From Nitrobacter sp. 62-23 (GTDB lineage: Bacteria > Pseudomonadota > Alphaproteobacteria > Rhizobiales > Xanthobacteraceae), in assembly GCF_001897285.1 (NCBI RefSeq), contig NZ_MKSM01000109.1:1-42045 (forward strand): a DNA stretch of 42,045 nt. The letters are read 5' to 3'. The first letter of the stretch is position 1, and each line of letters starts with the position of its first letter. Made by a program: the position numbers and the translations under genes. The notes under the pieces are model-generated. The model saw nothing but the letters and a program-made list of their open reading frames with translations, was not told the DNA's origin and made no database searches. Positions 9,037 through 17,032 of this stretch are shown here, piece by piece.

Positions 9037-9657
9037 ATGAGCAAGACAACGATCGCAGCATTGGCCGCCGTGGCATCAACGGCGCTGATCGGCACCGCGC
9101 AGGCCGCGGATCTGTCCTACCGCTCGCCCTATACCGTCAATCAGCCGCTCAATGCCTTCAGCTGGGCGGGCCCCTATCTCGGCGGCAACCTCGGTTATGC
9201 CTGGGGCAGCGTCCATAACAGCGCCACCAAGCCGGACGGCGTGTTCGGTGGCGTGCAGGCCGGCTACAACTGGCAGAGCGGGCCGCTGGTGTTCGGCCTC
9301 GAAGGCGACATCCAGGCCAGCGCCGCCGACGATACCTTCGCGCCGTGGAAATTCTCCAACCCATGGTTCGGCACAGTGCGCGGCCGCCTCGGCTACGCCT
9401 TCAACAACGTTCTGGTCTATGGCACCGGCGGTCTCGCCTTCGGCGAACTGCGCGCCGAAACCTTCGGGCTGTCGGAATCCCACACCAGTGCGGGCTGGAC
9501 CGTGGGCGTCGGCGCAGAATTCGGCATCTACCAGAACTGGACCGCGAAGGTCGAATATCTCTATGTCGACCTGTCGAGCAGCAACTTCTCGATCACCGGC
9601 GCTCCCAACAGCTATCAGTCCGGACTGGTCCGCGCCGGCGTGAACTATCATTTCTGA
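9037..9657 (+). CDS. Outer membrane beta-barrel protein (Omp25/RopB-like small porin family)
   Basis: Secreted protein of 206 residues. A signal peptide ends at GTAQA-ADLSY (about residue 23). The rest is a typical eight-strand barrel: FSWAGPYLGGNLGYAWG, GVFGGVQAGYNWQ, VFGLEGDIQ, TVRGRLGYAF, VLVYGTGGLAFGEL and the last strand ending in phenylalanine (VRAGVNYHF), the signal for the BAM machinery. Rhizobiales carry many such paralogues with structural or adhesion-related roles. A ribosome binding site (GGAG) lies 7 bases before the ATG. No gene follows in the same direction; a palindrome, a dispersed repeat and then a terminator lie downstream. Confidence 0.92.
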   Translation: MSKTTIAALAAVASTALIGTAQAADLSYRSPYTVNQPLNAFSWAGPYLGGNLGYAWGSVHNSATKPDGVFGGVQAGYNWQSGPLVFGLEGDIQASAADDTFAPWKFSNPWFGTVRGRLGYAFNNVLVYGTGGLAFGELRAETFGLSESHTSAGWTVGVGAEFGIYQNWTAKVEYLYVDLSSSNFSITGAPNSYQSGLVRAGVNYHF

Positions 9658-9662
9658 CGCGT

Positions 9663-9680
9663 TTCGCGTTTAAACGCGAA
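9663..9680. repeat. Perfect 18-bp palindrome after the barrel gene
   Basis: TTCGCGTTTAAACGCGAA is its own reverse complement and starts 6 bases after the barrel-protein stop. It can form a stem but has no loop or T-run, so it may stabilise the mRNA 3' end or bind a protein rather than terminate transcription. Confidence 0.5.
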
Positions 9681-9699
9681 CATCTCGACGATTCGTCAG

Positions 9700-9783
9700 T
9701 GCCGGGTTTGACCCGGCAGTCCACGTCTTCCTTGTAGAGCCGGGTGCAAAGACGTGGATGCCCGCAACATACGCGGCATGACG
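9700..9783. repeat. REP-like dispersed palindromic element
   Basis: Two nested inverted repeats: a hairpin TGCCGGG/CCCGGCA at 9700-9718, then CCACGTCTT (9721-9729) paired with AAGACGTGG (9749-9757), ending in a CGGCATGACGGG-type tail. The first hairpin recurs as TGCCGGG/CCCGGCA at 32376-32394 with an AATGACG tail. Elements of this shape are common between genes of Bradyrhizobiaceae. Confidence 0.7.
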
Positions 9784-9833
9784 GGCGCGTGCGGCGCGAT
9801 TCAATCAGACCGGTTCATAAGCCGCTTCAAACT

Positions 9834-9861
9834 CCCGGCCGTTCGCGGCCGGGATTTTTTT
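9834..9861 (+). terminator. Strong intrinsic terminator with TTCG tetraloop
   Basis: CCCGGCCG, loop TTCG, CGGCCGGG, one A and then seven T. It is oriented rightward and probably ends transcription of the barrel gene, although the stop is 177 bases upstream with a repeat element between. Confidence 0.85.
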
Positions 9862-9937
9862 ATGTCGGAAGTCAGCGTGCACCGGAAAATGCGCACGCTT
9901 CATGCACTTTCCGCAGGCCGCCGCGCGGCGCTGCCGG

Positions 9938-10153
9938 TCAGGGCGAGATCACGAGATTGACTGCCTTGGGGCCCTTGCCCTTCTTGTCCGGCTCGACCTC
10001 GAATGTGACGCGCTGTCCTTCGGACAATTCCGTCAATCCGGCCTGTTCCACCGCCGTGATGTGAACGAAGACATCGCGGCCGCCATCATCCGGCTTGATG
10101 AAACCGTAGCCGCGCTCCCCGTTGAAGAACTTGACCGTTCCAGTCATGGCCAT
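9938..10153 (-). CDS. CspA-family cold shock protein
   Basis: Small RNA/single-stranded DNA binding protein of 71 residues with one cold shock domain. It has both RNA-binding motifs, RNP1 as GERGYGFIKPD and RNP2 as DVFVHITAV, and the opening TGTVKFFN. Such proteins melt RNA secondary structure and may act in cold or stationary phase. I chose the ATG at 10153 (MAMTG) because AGAGGGG lies about 8 bases before it; the frame extends upstream to 10219 but the extra residues are glycine/arginine-rich and unlike the family. About 170 bases separate it from the upstream rlmJ stop, leaving room for the structured 5' leader seen in many csp genes. Confidence 0.93.
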   Translation of the reverse strand: MAMTGTVKFFNGERGYGFIKPDDGGRDVFVHITAVEQAGLTELSEGQRVTFEVEPDKKGKGPKAVNLVISP

Positions 10154-10324
10154 CGGCAAAACCCCTCTCGCCGCATTGCATTCGCCGCCGCGCCCCCGCG
10201 CGCCGACGAGACCTGACATTCACTCGGGCGATGCCGCCATCGCAGCCACCGCCGGTCGCAAGCGCGGCAGCTTAATACGGTTCCCGCCGAACTGACCATG
10301 ACGAAATTGCATGTTGCGATCGGC

Positions 10325-11179
10325 TCAACCTCCGACCGCCTCCAGCCTGAACCTGGCGGCGCCGCCGTGCCCCAGCGGCTTCTCCAGCTCGGGGAGGATG
10401 AGCTTCAGCTCCGCCTTCAACGTCCACGGCGGGTTGACGATCAGAAGTCCGGCCGCGGTGAGCGGACCGTCCGGGGTCTGCGGGGCCACGCTGAATTCAA
10501 GCCGCAGGCATTTGTCGGCGCGCCCTCCGACCGCAGCACCGACCCCGCGCGCCAGATCGTCCGTCGCGCGGCGTCTTTTCGCCGGATACCACAGCATATA
10601 GCAGCCGCTCGGCCATTTCGCGAAGGCCGCGGCAAATCCGCCTGCGAGCCGCTCGAACTCGTCCTTGTGCTCGAATGGCGGATCGATCAGCACCAGCCCG
10701 CGCCGCTCCTTCGGCGGCACGAAGGCGGAGAGCGCCGTCCAGCCGTCGAGATCGACCACGTTGGCCTGGACATCGCGACGCAGCGCGTCGATGAGTTGTT
10801 TACGGGCGACGGGTTCGAGTTCGCAGGCCACCAGCCGATCCTGCGGCCGCAGCAAGGCGCGCGCGATCAGCGGCGATCCCGGATAGCACAGCAGGCCGCG
10901 CTGCGGATTGAAGGCCCTGACGATATCGAGATAAGGCGCGACCAGTGCGCCGACGGGGTCGGAAAACCGCGATTGCATCAGCCGCGCGATTCCGGTCAGC
11001 CATTCGCCGCCGCGCGCCGCCTCCTCGCCGCCGAGATCGTAAACGCCTGCGCCGGCATGGGTGTCGATGACGCGAAACGCCGCCGGCTTCTCCTGCAGAT
11101 AGGTCAGGATGCGGACCAGCACGATGTGCTTGATGACGTCGGCGAAGTTGCCGGCATGGAAGGCGTGGCGATAGTTCAT
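10325..11179 (-). CDS. rlmJ: 23S rRNA adenine-2030 N6-methyltransferase RlmJ
   Basis: SAM-dependent methyltransferase that methylates N6 of A2030 in 23S rRNA. The N-terminus MNYRHAFHAGNFADV and the DPPFEHKDEF motif (a DPPF catalytic tetrad) are diagnostic, along with DTHAGAGVYDL in the SAM-binding loop and a C-terminal NPPWTLKAEL. At 284 residues it has the normal family length. The protein is cytoplasmic and non-essential in known cases. It runs leftward, upstream of the cold shock gene; no coupled neighbour is seen. Confidence 0.95.
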   Translation of the reverse strand: MNYRHAFHAGNFADVIKHIVLVRILTYLQEKPAAFRVIDTHAGAGVYDLGGEEAARGGEWLTGIARLMQSRFSDPVGALVAPYLDIVRAFNPQRGLLCYPGSPLIARALLRPQDRLVACELEPVARKQLIDALRRDVQANVVDLDGWTALSAFVPPKERRGLVLIDPPFEHKDEFERLAGGFAAAFAKWPSGCYMLWYPAKRRRATDDLARGVGAAVGGRADKCLRLEFSVAPQTPDGPLTAAGLLIVNPPWTLKAELKLILPELEKPLGHGGAARFRLEAVGG

Positions 11180-11207
11180 GATGGTTTCGCGGAGCGTTCG
11201 CTCCCTG

Positions 11208-11352
11208 GTCGTCCCTGCGAAAGCGGGGACCTATCCCCGGATGTCAGTGACGAGGCGGAGAGATCACCGAGGAAGGGCACAGCGCATTTCAACTACAACG
11301 ATACATCCATCGCACGACACGGCGTATGAGTCCCCACCTTCGTGGGGACGAC
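11208..11352. repeat. Long imperfect inverted repeat (REP-like pair)
   Basis: The 23-base arm 11208-11230 (starting GTCGTCCCTGCG, ending GCGGGGAC) pairs with 11330-11352 (GTCCCC..., ending GGGGACGAC) with four mismatches. Each arm can also fold alone (GTCCC...GGGGAC). The 99-base interior has no gene. It lies between rlmJ and the RNase T2 gene. Confidence 0.7.
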
Positions 11353-11364
11353 TTGCCGCGAATG

Positions 11365-12060
11365 CTACAGACCACCCCCGCGCACCGGCGGCAGCACGAC
11401 CTGGTCCTTGCGGCAGGCGCGGCGGTCGATTTCCTCGCAGGCGCGGAATTGCAGGTCCTTGTTCATGCAGATCCGCACCTCGCTGAGCCTGGTGCGATCG
11501 CAGATCACCGCGATCGCGGAGTGGCTGAGCCCGGGATTGTCCCGGATGAAGGCGCTCTCGATATCGTCGGGCGCGATGCTCTTCGGCGCCTCCAGATCGA
11601 CGAATTCCGCGGGAACCTTCACCGCAGCGCGGGCCCTGCGGACGGTCTCGAAATAGGCCTGCGCATCGAGGCCGGAGCAGGTGCCGTGCTTGTCCCACTC
11701 GCTATAGATCAGGCCGGGAGCCGGCATCAAATCCAGCATTGAGGACATGATGCGACGATCGAGTCGCGGCGCGGGACGCTGGCAATAATCCGGAAAGCCG
11801 TGCTCGTATTGCGGCCAGAGGCCATGCACCACGAAAGAGTACGGTCGTCCGCCGCATTGGGCCTGCTGCGACCGACTGGTATTGCCGCGCTCGGCCGCAG
11901 CCGCGCAGAACGACGGCGACCACGACAGCGACAGTACATAGAAATCGAACGCTCCTGGCGCGTTCTGGCGACGGTCCTGCGCCGCGCCGCTGGTCCACCC
12001 TGCAAGCAGGGCCAGACACGACAGAACAGGCACGGCGGCCGCGCGCGACACCCACCTCAT
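11365..12060 (-). CDS. Secreted ribonuclease T2 family protein
   Basis: Extracytoplasmic RNase of 231 residues. A signal peptide (VLSCLALLAGWTSGAA) is followed by the two catalytic segments: CAS I as FVVHGLWPQY (H79) and CAS II as EWDKHGTCSG (E121, H125). Multiple cysteines suggest disulfides in the periplasm. The enzyme would cleave RNA through 2',3'-cyclic phosphates, as E. coli RNase I does. I chose the ATG at 12060 because it places the signal peptide at the start; the frame runs upstream to 12183 with residues unlike a leader. No co-transcribed partner is obvious. Confidence 0.92.
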   Translation of the reverse strand: MRWVSRAAAVPVLSCLALLAGWTSGAAQDRRQNAPGAFDFYVLSLSWSPSFCAAAAERGNTSRSQQAQCGGRPYSFVVHGLWPQYEHGFPDYCQRPAPRLDRRIMSSMLDLMPAPGLIYSEWDKHGTCSGLDAQAYFETVRRARAAVKVPAEFVDLEAPKSIAPDDIESAFIRDNPGLSHSAIAVICDRTRLSEVRICMNKDLQFRACEEIDRRACRKDQVVLPPVRGGGL

Positions 12061-12279
12061 GACGCCAAACTCCCAGCCCCGCCGTTCCGCGTCCCTGACG
12101 CAGACCGGCAGAATCAAGTCTACCATAGCGGGTGGACGCCGCAGGGGAAAACTTCGCAGCGGTTTCCATGTACCGGGGGGCATGCGCGAGATGCCGTCCG
12201 AGGGACGGCCGCGAGCACCATGAATTGCCGGGTCATTCGTGCCGGGACGACGTGCCTTGCATCAGGCGTGAACGCCCTT

Positions 12280-12744
12280 TCAGGGCTGCGCGGTGCGGCA
12301 GGCCGGATTGTAGGCCCAGTTGCGGTCGAGGCCGACTACACACCACTCGACGCCGTGCCCCATGCTGGCAAGCCCGCCATCCTCGATGATCGAATAATGC
12401 ACCGTGCGGATCTTGCCATCGCTGACCATCGCGTCGGCGGTGCAATAGCGGCGCGGGATGTTGTCGGACTGCCACGGCCGGAACGCCGTTTCATGGACGT
12501 TGCCATAGGCCGTGATCCGCAGCGGCGAATTCCAGAAGGCGCGTTCCTTTTCCCAGAATTGCGACGTGATGACCGGCAGCCCGGCCTCGCAGCCTGGCAA
12601 ACGGCCCTCATAACTCGGTCCGAACACAGGGAAATTGAAAGCCTGCGCCGTCGGCAAGGCGCCAAACAGCCCCAACACTGCGCCGAGCACAGCGCCAAAG
12701 CCGGCTTTCTTCAAGGATGTGATAAGGTTGCGCATAGAGAGCAT
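12280..12744 (-). CDS. Conserved hypothetical secreted protein
   Basis: I do not recognise a named family. The N-terminus MLSMRNLITSLKK plus a hydrophobic run GAVLGAVLGLFGALPTAQA is a signal peptide cleaved near residue 36. The mature part of about 118 residues has three cysteines (GCEAG, YCTADAM, EWCVVG) and a fourth in NPACRTAQ, which would suit two disulfides, plus many aromatic residues. The start may instead be the ATG three codons later. The neighbours are envelope proteins (RNase T2 and two small secreted proteins), so a periplasmic role is a fair inference. Confidence 0.7.
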   Translation of the reverse strand: MLSMRNLITSLKKAGFGAVLGAVLGLFGALPTAQAFNFPVFGPSYEGRLPGCEAGLPVITSQFWEKERAFWNSPLRITAYGNVHETAFRPWQSDNIPRRYCTADAMVSDGKIRTVHYSIIEDGGLASMGHGVEWCVVGLDRNWAYNPACRTAQP

Positions 12745-12968
12745 CCGCCGGTGGTCCGAGGCTGGTGGTCCGATTCTAACATTTGCATCCCGTTGCAAAG
12801 CGGGTAGCGAATGTCAAATTCACGCCACGAGAGACGGTGCCGCGAAGCCCGCGCAAGGTCAAGTGCGGCGCGGCAACACCCGCCGCCTAACTCCATATCC
12901 ACCGGCCGCCGTTCTTTTCATGGCTCGCGCGGCGTTCTAGACTTGAATCGGCAACGATGGAGATGACG

Positions 12969-13259
12969 ATGAGATTGCTCGGAACGGCTTTGCTGGCGGC
13001 GATGACAGGCGCGCTGGTTTGCGGACCGGCACGGGCCGACTGGGTGCCGCCCGTCAAGGGCAACGACACCGGCGGCATCATCTCCTATTCGCTGGCCGGA
13101 ACTGGCGATGTCCGCGTGATCGCGGTCGATCACTGCGCGCGCTACGGCAAGGTGGCGAAAGTCCTCGGTGTCCAGGCCTATCCTGGCGGCTACATCTCGT
13201 TCGCCTGCCGGTGGGTGCCTTATGGACCCGACCAGCCTCCGCTGCGGACCCGCTATTGA
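12969..13259 (+). CDS. Small secreted hypothetical protein
   Basis: Protein of 96 residues with a clear signal peptide (LLGTALLAAMTGALVCGPARA) and a mature part of about 73 residues containing two cysteines (DHCARYGK and ISFACRWV). I chose the third in-frame ATG because GGAG at 12960-12963 stands 5 bases before it; starting at 12957 would add four residues. It is followed 55 bases later by another secreted protein gene in the same direction, so the two may be co-transcribed. No function is recognised. Confidence 0.7.
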   Translation: MRLLGTALLAAMTGALVCGPARADWVPPVKGNDTGGIISYSLAGTGDVRVIAVDHCARYGKVAKVLGVQAYPGGYISFACRWVPYGPDQPPLRTRY

Positions 13260-13314
13260 GCCGGCAGCGCGATCCCACGTTTGCGAGCCTGATTATCCAC
13301 TGACGGAGCATGCG

Positions 13315-13845
13315 ATGCGACGGTCTCTTCGACTCTCGATTCCCTTCCTGCCGCTGCTGTTTTTTTTGGCAGCGCCGGCATGGGCGGAGGTGCAATTGCC
13401 ACTGCGCAAGGCCGGATTATGGGACATCAAAGTCGATCACGGCAGCGCCAAAATGCCGGGAGTGACGGTCCAGCAGTGCACCAGCGCAGCCGTGGACCGC
13501 GAATTCACCTCGGAATTCGCCCCCTCCGCCAAGCAGGACTGCTCGAAGACCAACGTCCAGAAAACCGCGACCGGCTATGTCATGGATTCGGTCTGTACCT
13601 TGGCCGGCGCGACCGTGACATCGCACGCCGAAACCACGGGTGATTTCAATTCCGCCTACACGGTAACGGTCACATCGCGCAGCGAAGGCGGCAAGCTCGG
13701 AACCCGCGACAGCAAGATCACCATCGCAGCAAAATGGGCCGGCGACTGCAAGGAAGGTCAGAAACCTGGCGATGTGGTGATGCCCGGCGGCTTCAAGATG
13801 AACATGCGCGATCTTGAAAAATTCAAGTCGATGGCGCCGAAGTAG
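13315..13845 (+). CDS. DUF3617-type secreted protein
   Basis: Protein of 176 residues with a signal peptide (FLPLLFFLAAPAWA) and a mature region of the DUF3617 kind: LPLRKAGLWDIKV near the N-terminus, paired cysteines (QQCTS, QDCSKT, SVCTLAG, GDCKEGQKPGD) and the C-terminal GDVVMPGGFKMNMRDLEKFK. Members are periplasmic proteins of unknown function. The ATG at 13315 follows GGAG by 6 bases; a longer in-frame start at 13168 overlaps the upstream gene and lacks a leader. It is probably co-expressed with that upstream gene. Confidence 0.8.
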   Translation: MRRSLRLSIPFLPLLFFLAAPAWAEVQLPLRKAGLWDIKVDHGSAKMPGVTVQQCTSAAVDREFTSEFAPSAKQDCSKTNVQKTATGYVMDSVCTLAGATVTSHAETTGDFNSAYTVTVTSRSEGGKLGTRDSKITIAAKWAGDCKEGQKPGDVVMPGGFKMNMRDLEKFKSMAPK

Positions 13846-13915
13846 ATATCAGGCGGTGGCCCTTCCTCGCCCTTGCGGGGAACAGGCTCAGGCTTTGTTT
13901 CGCTTGTCTGATGTC

Positions 13916-13975
13916 ATGGCCGGGCATAGCCGCTCGAAGAATGGCGTCGCTTCGCTGGCCCATGGTCCCGGCCAT
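13916..13975. repeat. REP-like imperfect inverted repeat
   Basis: ATGGCCGGG (13916-13924) pairs with CCCGGCCAT (13967-13975) around a 42-base interior, with a run of five T just after (13979-13984). It lies between the convergent DUF3617 and hisS genes and may also help to end rightward transcription. Confidence 0.6.
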
Positions 13976-14042
13976 CCGCTTTTTCTGTTGTCAGGTCTTC
14001 ACATTCAGCACGTGGCTGCCCGCGCAAGGTCGAGCATGACGA

Positions 14043-15584
14043 TCAACCCCACTTCACGTCGTGCTTATCAAGGATCTTGCGCACCTCCGTGACGAGATCG
14101 CTTTCGCCGACTTCGATCTGCGCCTCGGCCTGCTTCTTCAGGTACTCGGTGCGATCCTCGATCGAGGTCAGCCCGGCGCCCGCGATCAGGTCCTTGATCT
14201 GCACCTTGCCACGCGCCTTTTCGTCGGTGCCCTGAATGATGGCACACGGCGAGTGGCGCTTGTCGGCGTATTTCATCTGCTGGCCGAGCGAATGCTTCGG
14301 GTTGCCGAGATACAACTCCGCGCGGATGCCCGCGCTCCGCAACTCCGCGACCATTTTCTGGTAGCCCGCGATGTCGCCGCCGAACACGGTGACGACCACC
14401 GGCCCCGGCTGCGGTTTGGTATCAAGCTTGCCGAGCATGGTGAGCGCCGCCTGCAGCCGCGAGACGCCGATGGAAAAACCTGTCGCCGGCACCGGCTCGC
14501 CGCGGAAACGCGAGACGAGGCCGTCATAACGCCCGCCGCCGCCGACCGAGCCGAAGCGAACGGGACGGCCCTTCTCGTCTTTCGTCTCTAACAGCAGTTC
14601 GACCTCATAGACAGGACCGGTGTAGTATTCGAGACCGCGCACGACGGAAGGATCAATGCGGATGCGATCTTCGCTGTAACCGCTTGAAATGACGAATTCG
14701 GCAATGTCGCCCAACTCTGAAAGGGCAGCATTCATTGTAGCTGCGCCCGTCATGCCGCAAAACTTCTTGGGAAGTTCGCCGTCCATGTGCCTATGCCATT
14801 TACCGTCGGGGAGTAGATTGACGGTAACATTGAACTTCAAGCACTGACGAATTGCTTCGATTTGATCTTCGTCGAGATTAGCACCCTTAGTGAAATCGCC
14901 GCTGTCGTCCTTACGTCCCGAACCCAATAATTTTTCGATTTCACTCCATTCAAACTTGTCAGCCTTATCGATCGCCCTTAGCACCGTCAGCCGTCGTCCG
15001 GCATTTTCATCACCGCCGAGTCCGATCGACTCCATCACCCCGTCCAGCACCTTGCGGTTGTTCACCTTCACGACGTACTGCCCGCGCGGGATGCCGAGCG
15101 CCTCCATGGTATCGGCGGCCATCATGCACATCTCGGCATCGGCGGCAGGCGATGCCGAGCCGACCGTATCGGCATCGAACTGCATGAACTGCCGGAAGCG
15201 TCCCGGTCCGGGCTTCTCGTTGCGGAACACGTAGCCCGCGCGATAGCTGCGATAGGGCAGCGCGAGGTTCTGGAAATTTTCCGCAACATAACGCGCCAGC
15301 GGCGCGGTGAGATCGTAGCGCAAGCTGATCCACTGCTCGTCGTCGTCCTGGAACGAGAACACGCCCTCATTGGGGCGGTCCTGATCGGGCAGGAATTTGC
15401 CGAGCGCGTCGGTGTATTCCATCGCGGGGGTCTCGACCGGCTCGAAGCCGTAACGCTCGTAGACCGCGCGGATTTTTTCCACCATCTGCCGCGTGGCGTC
15501 GATCGCGGCTGGCCCGCGATCCTCCAGCCCGCGCGGCAGGCGGGCGCGGAGCTTTTGCGGCTTCTTCGGTTTCTTGTCGGACAT
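14043..15584 (-). CDS. hisS: Histidyl-tRNA synthetase
   Basis: Class II aminoacyl-tRNA synthetase that charges tRNA-His. The protein of 513 residues shows the N-terminal [10 protein letters not shown], motif 2 region [12 protein letters not shown], the HisS signature [15 protein letters not shown], the histidine-site [16 protein letters not shown], and a C-terminal anticodon-binding domain from about residue 400. The frame is intact. The middle (about 14640-14990) has clearly lower GC and different codon choice from both ends of the gene, suggesting a mosaic origin. It is transcribed alone as far as can be seen. Confidence 0.96.
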   Translation of the reverse strand: MSDKKPKKPQKLRARLPRGLEDRGPAAIDATRQMVEKIRAVYERYGFEPVETPAMEYTDALGKFLPDQDRPNEGVFSFQDDDEQWISLRYDLTAPLARYVAENFQNLALPYRSYRAGYVFRNEKPGPGRFRQFMQFDADTVGSASPAADAEMCMMAADTMEALGIPRGQYVVKVNNRKVLDGVMESIGLGGDENAGRRLTVLRAIDKADKFEWSEIEKLLGSGRKDDSGDFTKGANLDEDQIEAIRQCLKFNVTVNLLPDGKWHRHMDGELPKKFCGMTGAATMNAALSELGDIAEFVISSGYSEDRIRIDPSVVRGLEYYTGPVYEVELLLETKDEKGRPVRFGSVGGGGRYDGLVSRFRGEPVPATGFSIGVSRLQAALTMLGKLDTKPQPGPVVVTVFGGDIAGYQKMVAELRSAGIRAELYLGNPKHSLGQQMKYADKRHSPCAIIQGTDEKARGKVQIKDLIAGAGLTSIEDRTEYLKKQAEAQIEVGESDLVTEVRKILDKHDVKWG

Positions 15585-15736
15585 GAACTCACACGGGCGG
15601 CTGAGAACAAACGGCGCTGACGTCGTATGTCAACGAAGCGCGACACGGGTTACCAGCCACGGCGTGAACGGGCAAGGCAGGCTTTCATCCCGCCCCCCTT
15701 TGCATTCCCTGGAAAGGGCAAGATGCGAACGGGAGT

Positions 15737-15765
15737 TTCTTGACGCCTGCCCGCGCCGTCAAGAA
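15737..15765. other. Perfect 9-bp inverted repeat upstream of hisS
   Basis: TTCTTGACG (15737-15745) and CGTCAAGAA (15757-15765) flank an 11-base GC-rich spacer. The 297 bases between hisS and the next small gene hold nothing else that I can support. No T-run follows on either strand, so it is more likely a protein site or RNA stem than a terminator. Confidence 0.4.
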
Positions 15766-15881
15766 TTGTCTATCGGGATACGGGCTTTCCCCGGGGGCGG
15801 AAGACACTATCTCGCCCCTGCCGGAGATCGCAGGCGACAAGCGGCCGAACAAGTGGAGGAGAGCCCCTCGTCCCGTTATCG

Positions 15882-16115
15882 CTACCGCAATCGACAGATC
15901 GTGGCGATCAAAGCGTCTTTCCGGCCCTTGAGTTTTCGTGCCGATGCCAGGCGGTCCAAATTCGGAATGCCGGAGTTTTGCGCCTTCTCGGCGAGTTGAA
16001 TGTTGCGGTCGAGCAGATGAATCAGACCCCGCAAATCGGAAATAAGCTGTTTCGTTCTTTCCTGAATCAGGACGTGGTGCATGGTTAAAGTTTCAAAATG
16101 GGATGTGGTCCCCAT
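15882..16115 (-). CDS. Small hypothetical protein, helical
   Basis: Candidate gene for 77 residues. GGAG lies 7 bases before the ATG at 16115; a later ATG at 16082 has no such site. The product looks largely helical (QERTKQLISDLRGLIHLLDRNIQLAEKA) when read in pieces and basic near its C-terminus (SARKLKGRKDALI). No signal peptide or membrane segment is seen. It is divergent from another tiny gene 57 bases away. I do not recognise the family. Confidence 0.5.
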   Translation of the reverse strand: MGTTSHFETLTMHHVLIQERTKQLISDLRGLIHLLDRNIQLAEKAQNSGIPNLDRLASARKLKGRKDALIATICRLR

Positions 16116-16172
16116 AGGAGTGCTCCGATACGCTACAACTGCCTCTCATGATCTGATGTCGGAGCAAATCGG

Positions 16173-16328
16173 ATGCCAGAATCCGAAATGACTGACGCCA
16201 CGTCCAAACCCGCCACGCCAAAAAAGGTTGCAGATGATCCCCGCCAAAAGATTGGCTCGCTTCCACGCGGACCCGAGCGGCATGCGATGCTGAAGGCAAC
16301 CTGGCAGGCCAATAACGCTGTATCGTAA
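16173..16328 (+). CDS. Small hypothetical protein (51 aa)
   Basis: A short gene with a strong ribosome binding site (GGAG at 16161-16164, 8 bases before ATG). The product is hydrophilic, rich in lysine, proline and arginine, with segments KPATPKKVADDPRQ, IGSLPRGPERHAML and a terminal TWQANN. It has no cysteines, no signal peptide and no membrane segment. It looks like the small cytosolic proteins of unknown role seen in Bradyrhizobium relatives, but I cannot name a family. Confidence 0.55.
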   Translation: MPESEMTDATSKPATPKKVADDPRQKIGSLPRGPERHAMLKATWQANNAVS

Positions 16329-16763
16329 CTGGATCAATTCACCGGAATTGCAGCCTGTCGATCCTCAGATCGGGTTCAGCCCGAGTTGATCGAGTCCAGG
16401 ATCCCCACGGCGACATCATTGCGCTGCTGATCACGTCCTGCAGTTCGCCGGAACTGCGATGCGCATCAAAAGACGCTGGATACCGTCACAAAAAGTTGTC
16501 GATCGAATCGCCGACGCTCGGTTGCGGTCGATGCCTATAAGATATATTGTGAATATATCTTAATACGAACCTCGAGCGGCCGGCATCAATTCCTCGGCGA
16601 AATTCGCTGAAGCAAGGTTGGACCGGGCAGATGTCGCGATCCCAAACTCGCTGATCGCGATCCACGACTGAAACCATAGCAGTATGTTGAAGAGAATGGC
16701 CCGACCGTGAACGAGATTGTCTTGGCAAGAACCGTGAGCGGTCTTTCACACAGGAGAAGCATC
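16329..16763. other. Gene-poor gap with an AT-rich dyad
   Basis: No coding frame with a plausible start and ribosome binding site was found in these 435 bases. The only strong structure is the dyad at 16539-16561, described separately. Short open frames on both strands do not resemble known families. Confidence 0.5.
16539..16561. promoter_or_regulatory. Operator-like 23-bp dyad
   Basis: AAGATATATT (16539-16548) and AATATATCTT (16552-16561) are exact reverse complements around a GTG spacer. The arms contain two GC pairs only, in a region that is otherwise GC-rich, as expected for a dimeric regulator's binding site. It lies about 200 bases upstream of the small membrane protein gene at 16764. 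Which regulator binds is unknown. Confidence 0.5.
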
Positions 16764-16913
16764 ATGACCACACTCAACAGATACAATGAGCAATTTCATG
16801 TCGATGACGATCATTCATCGACGGATTTCACGAGCACTTTGCTGCCGATGCTGGTCGGGGGTCTTGGTCTCATTGTCGTTGGAATGATCGCAGTCGGCGT
16901 ATTCGTGGGATGA
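16764..16913 (+). CDS. Small single-span membrane protein (49 aa)
   Basis: A short gene whose ATG is preceded by AGGAG at a good distance. The N-terminal 27 residues are polar with an acidic/histidine stretch (VDDDHSS); the C-terminal 20 residues are a single hydrophobic segment (LLPMLVGGLGLIVVGMIAVG). This layout suggests an inner membrane micropeptide with its N-terminus in the cytoplasm. An in-frame upstream ATG at 16707 lacks a ribosome binding site. No family is recognised. Confidence 0.65.
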   Translation: MTTLNRYNEQFHVDDDHSSTDFTSTLLPMLVGGLGLIVVGMIAVGVFVG

Positions 16914-17032
16914 TCCCGGTCGTTCCAAATTCAGCGCATAAAAATATGTACGGCGATGATCAAGCCGGCACGGAGGGCCGGCATTGCTCGCTCGCCGAGA
17001 CACACCATCAATCGGCTTGAAAATTGAAAAAA

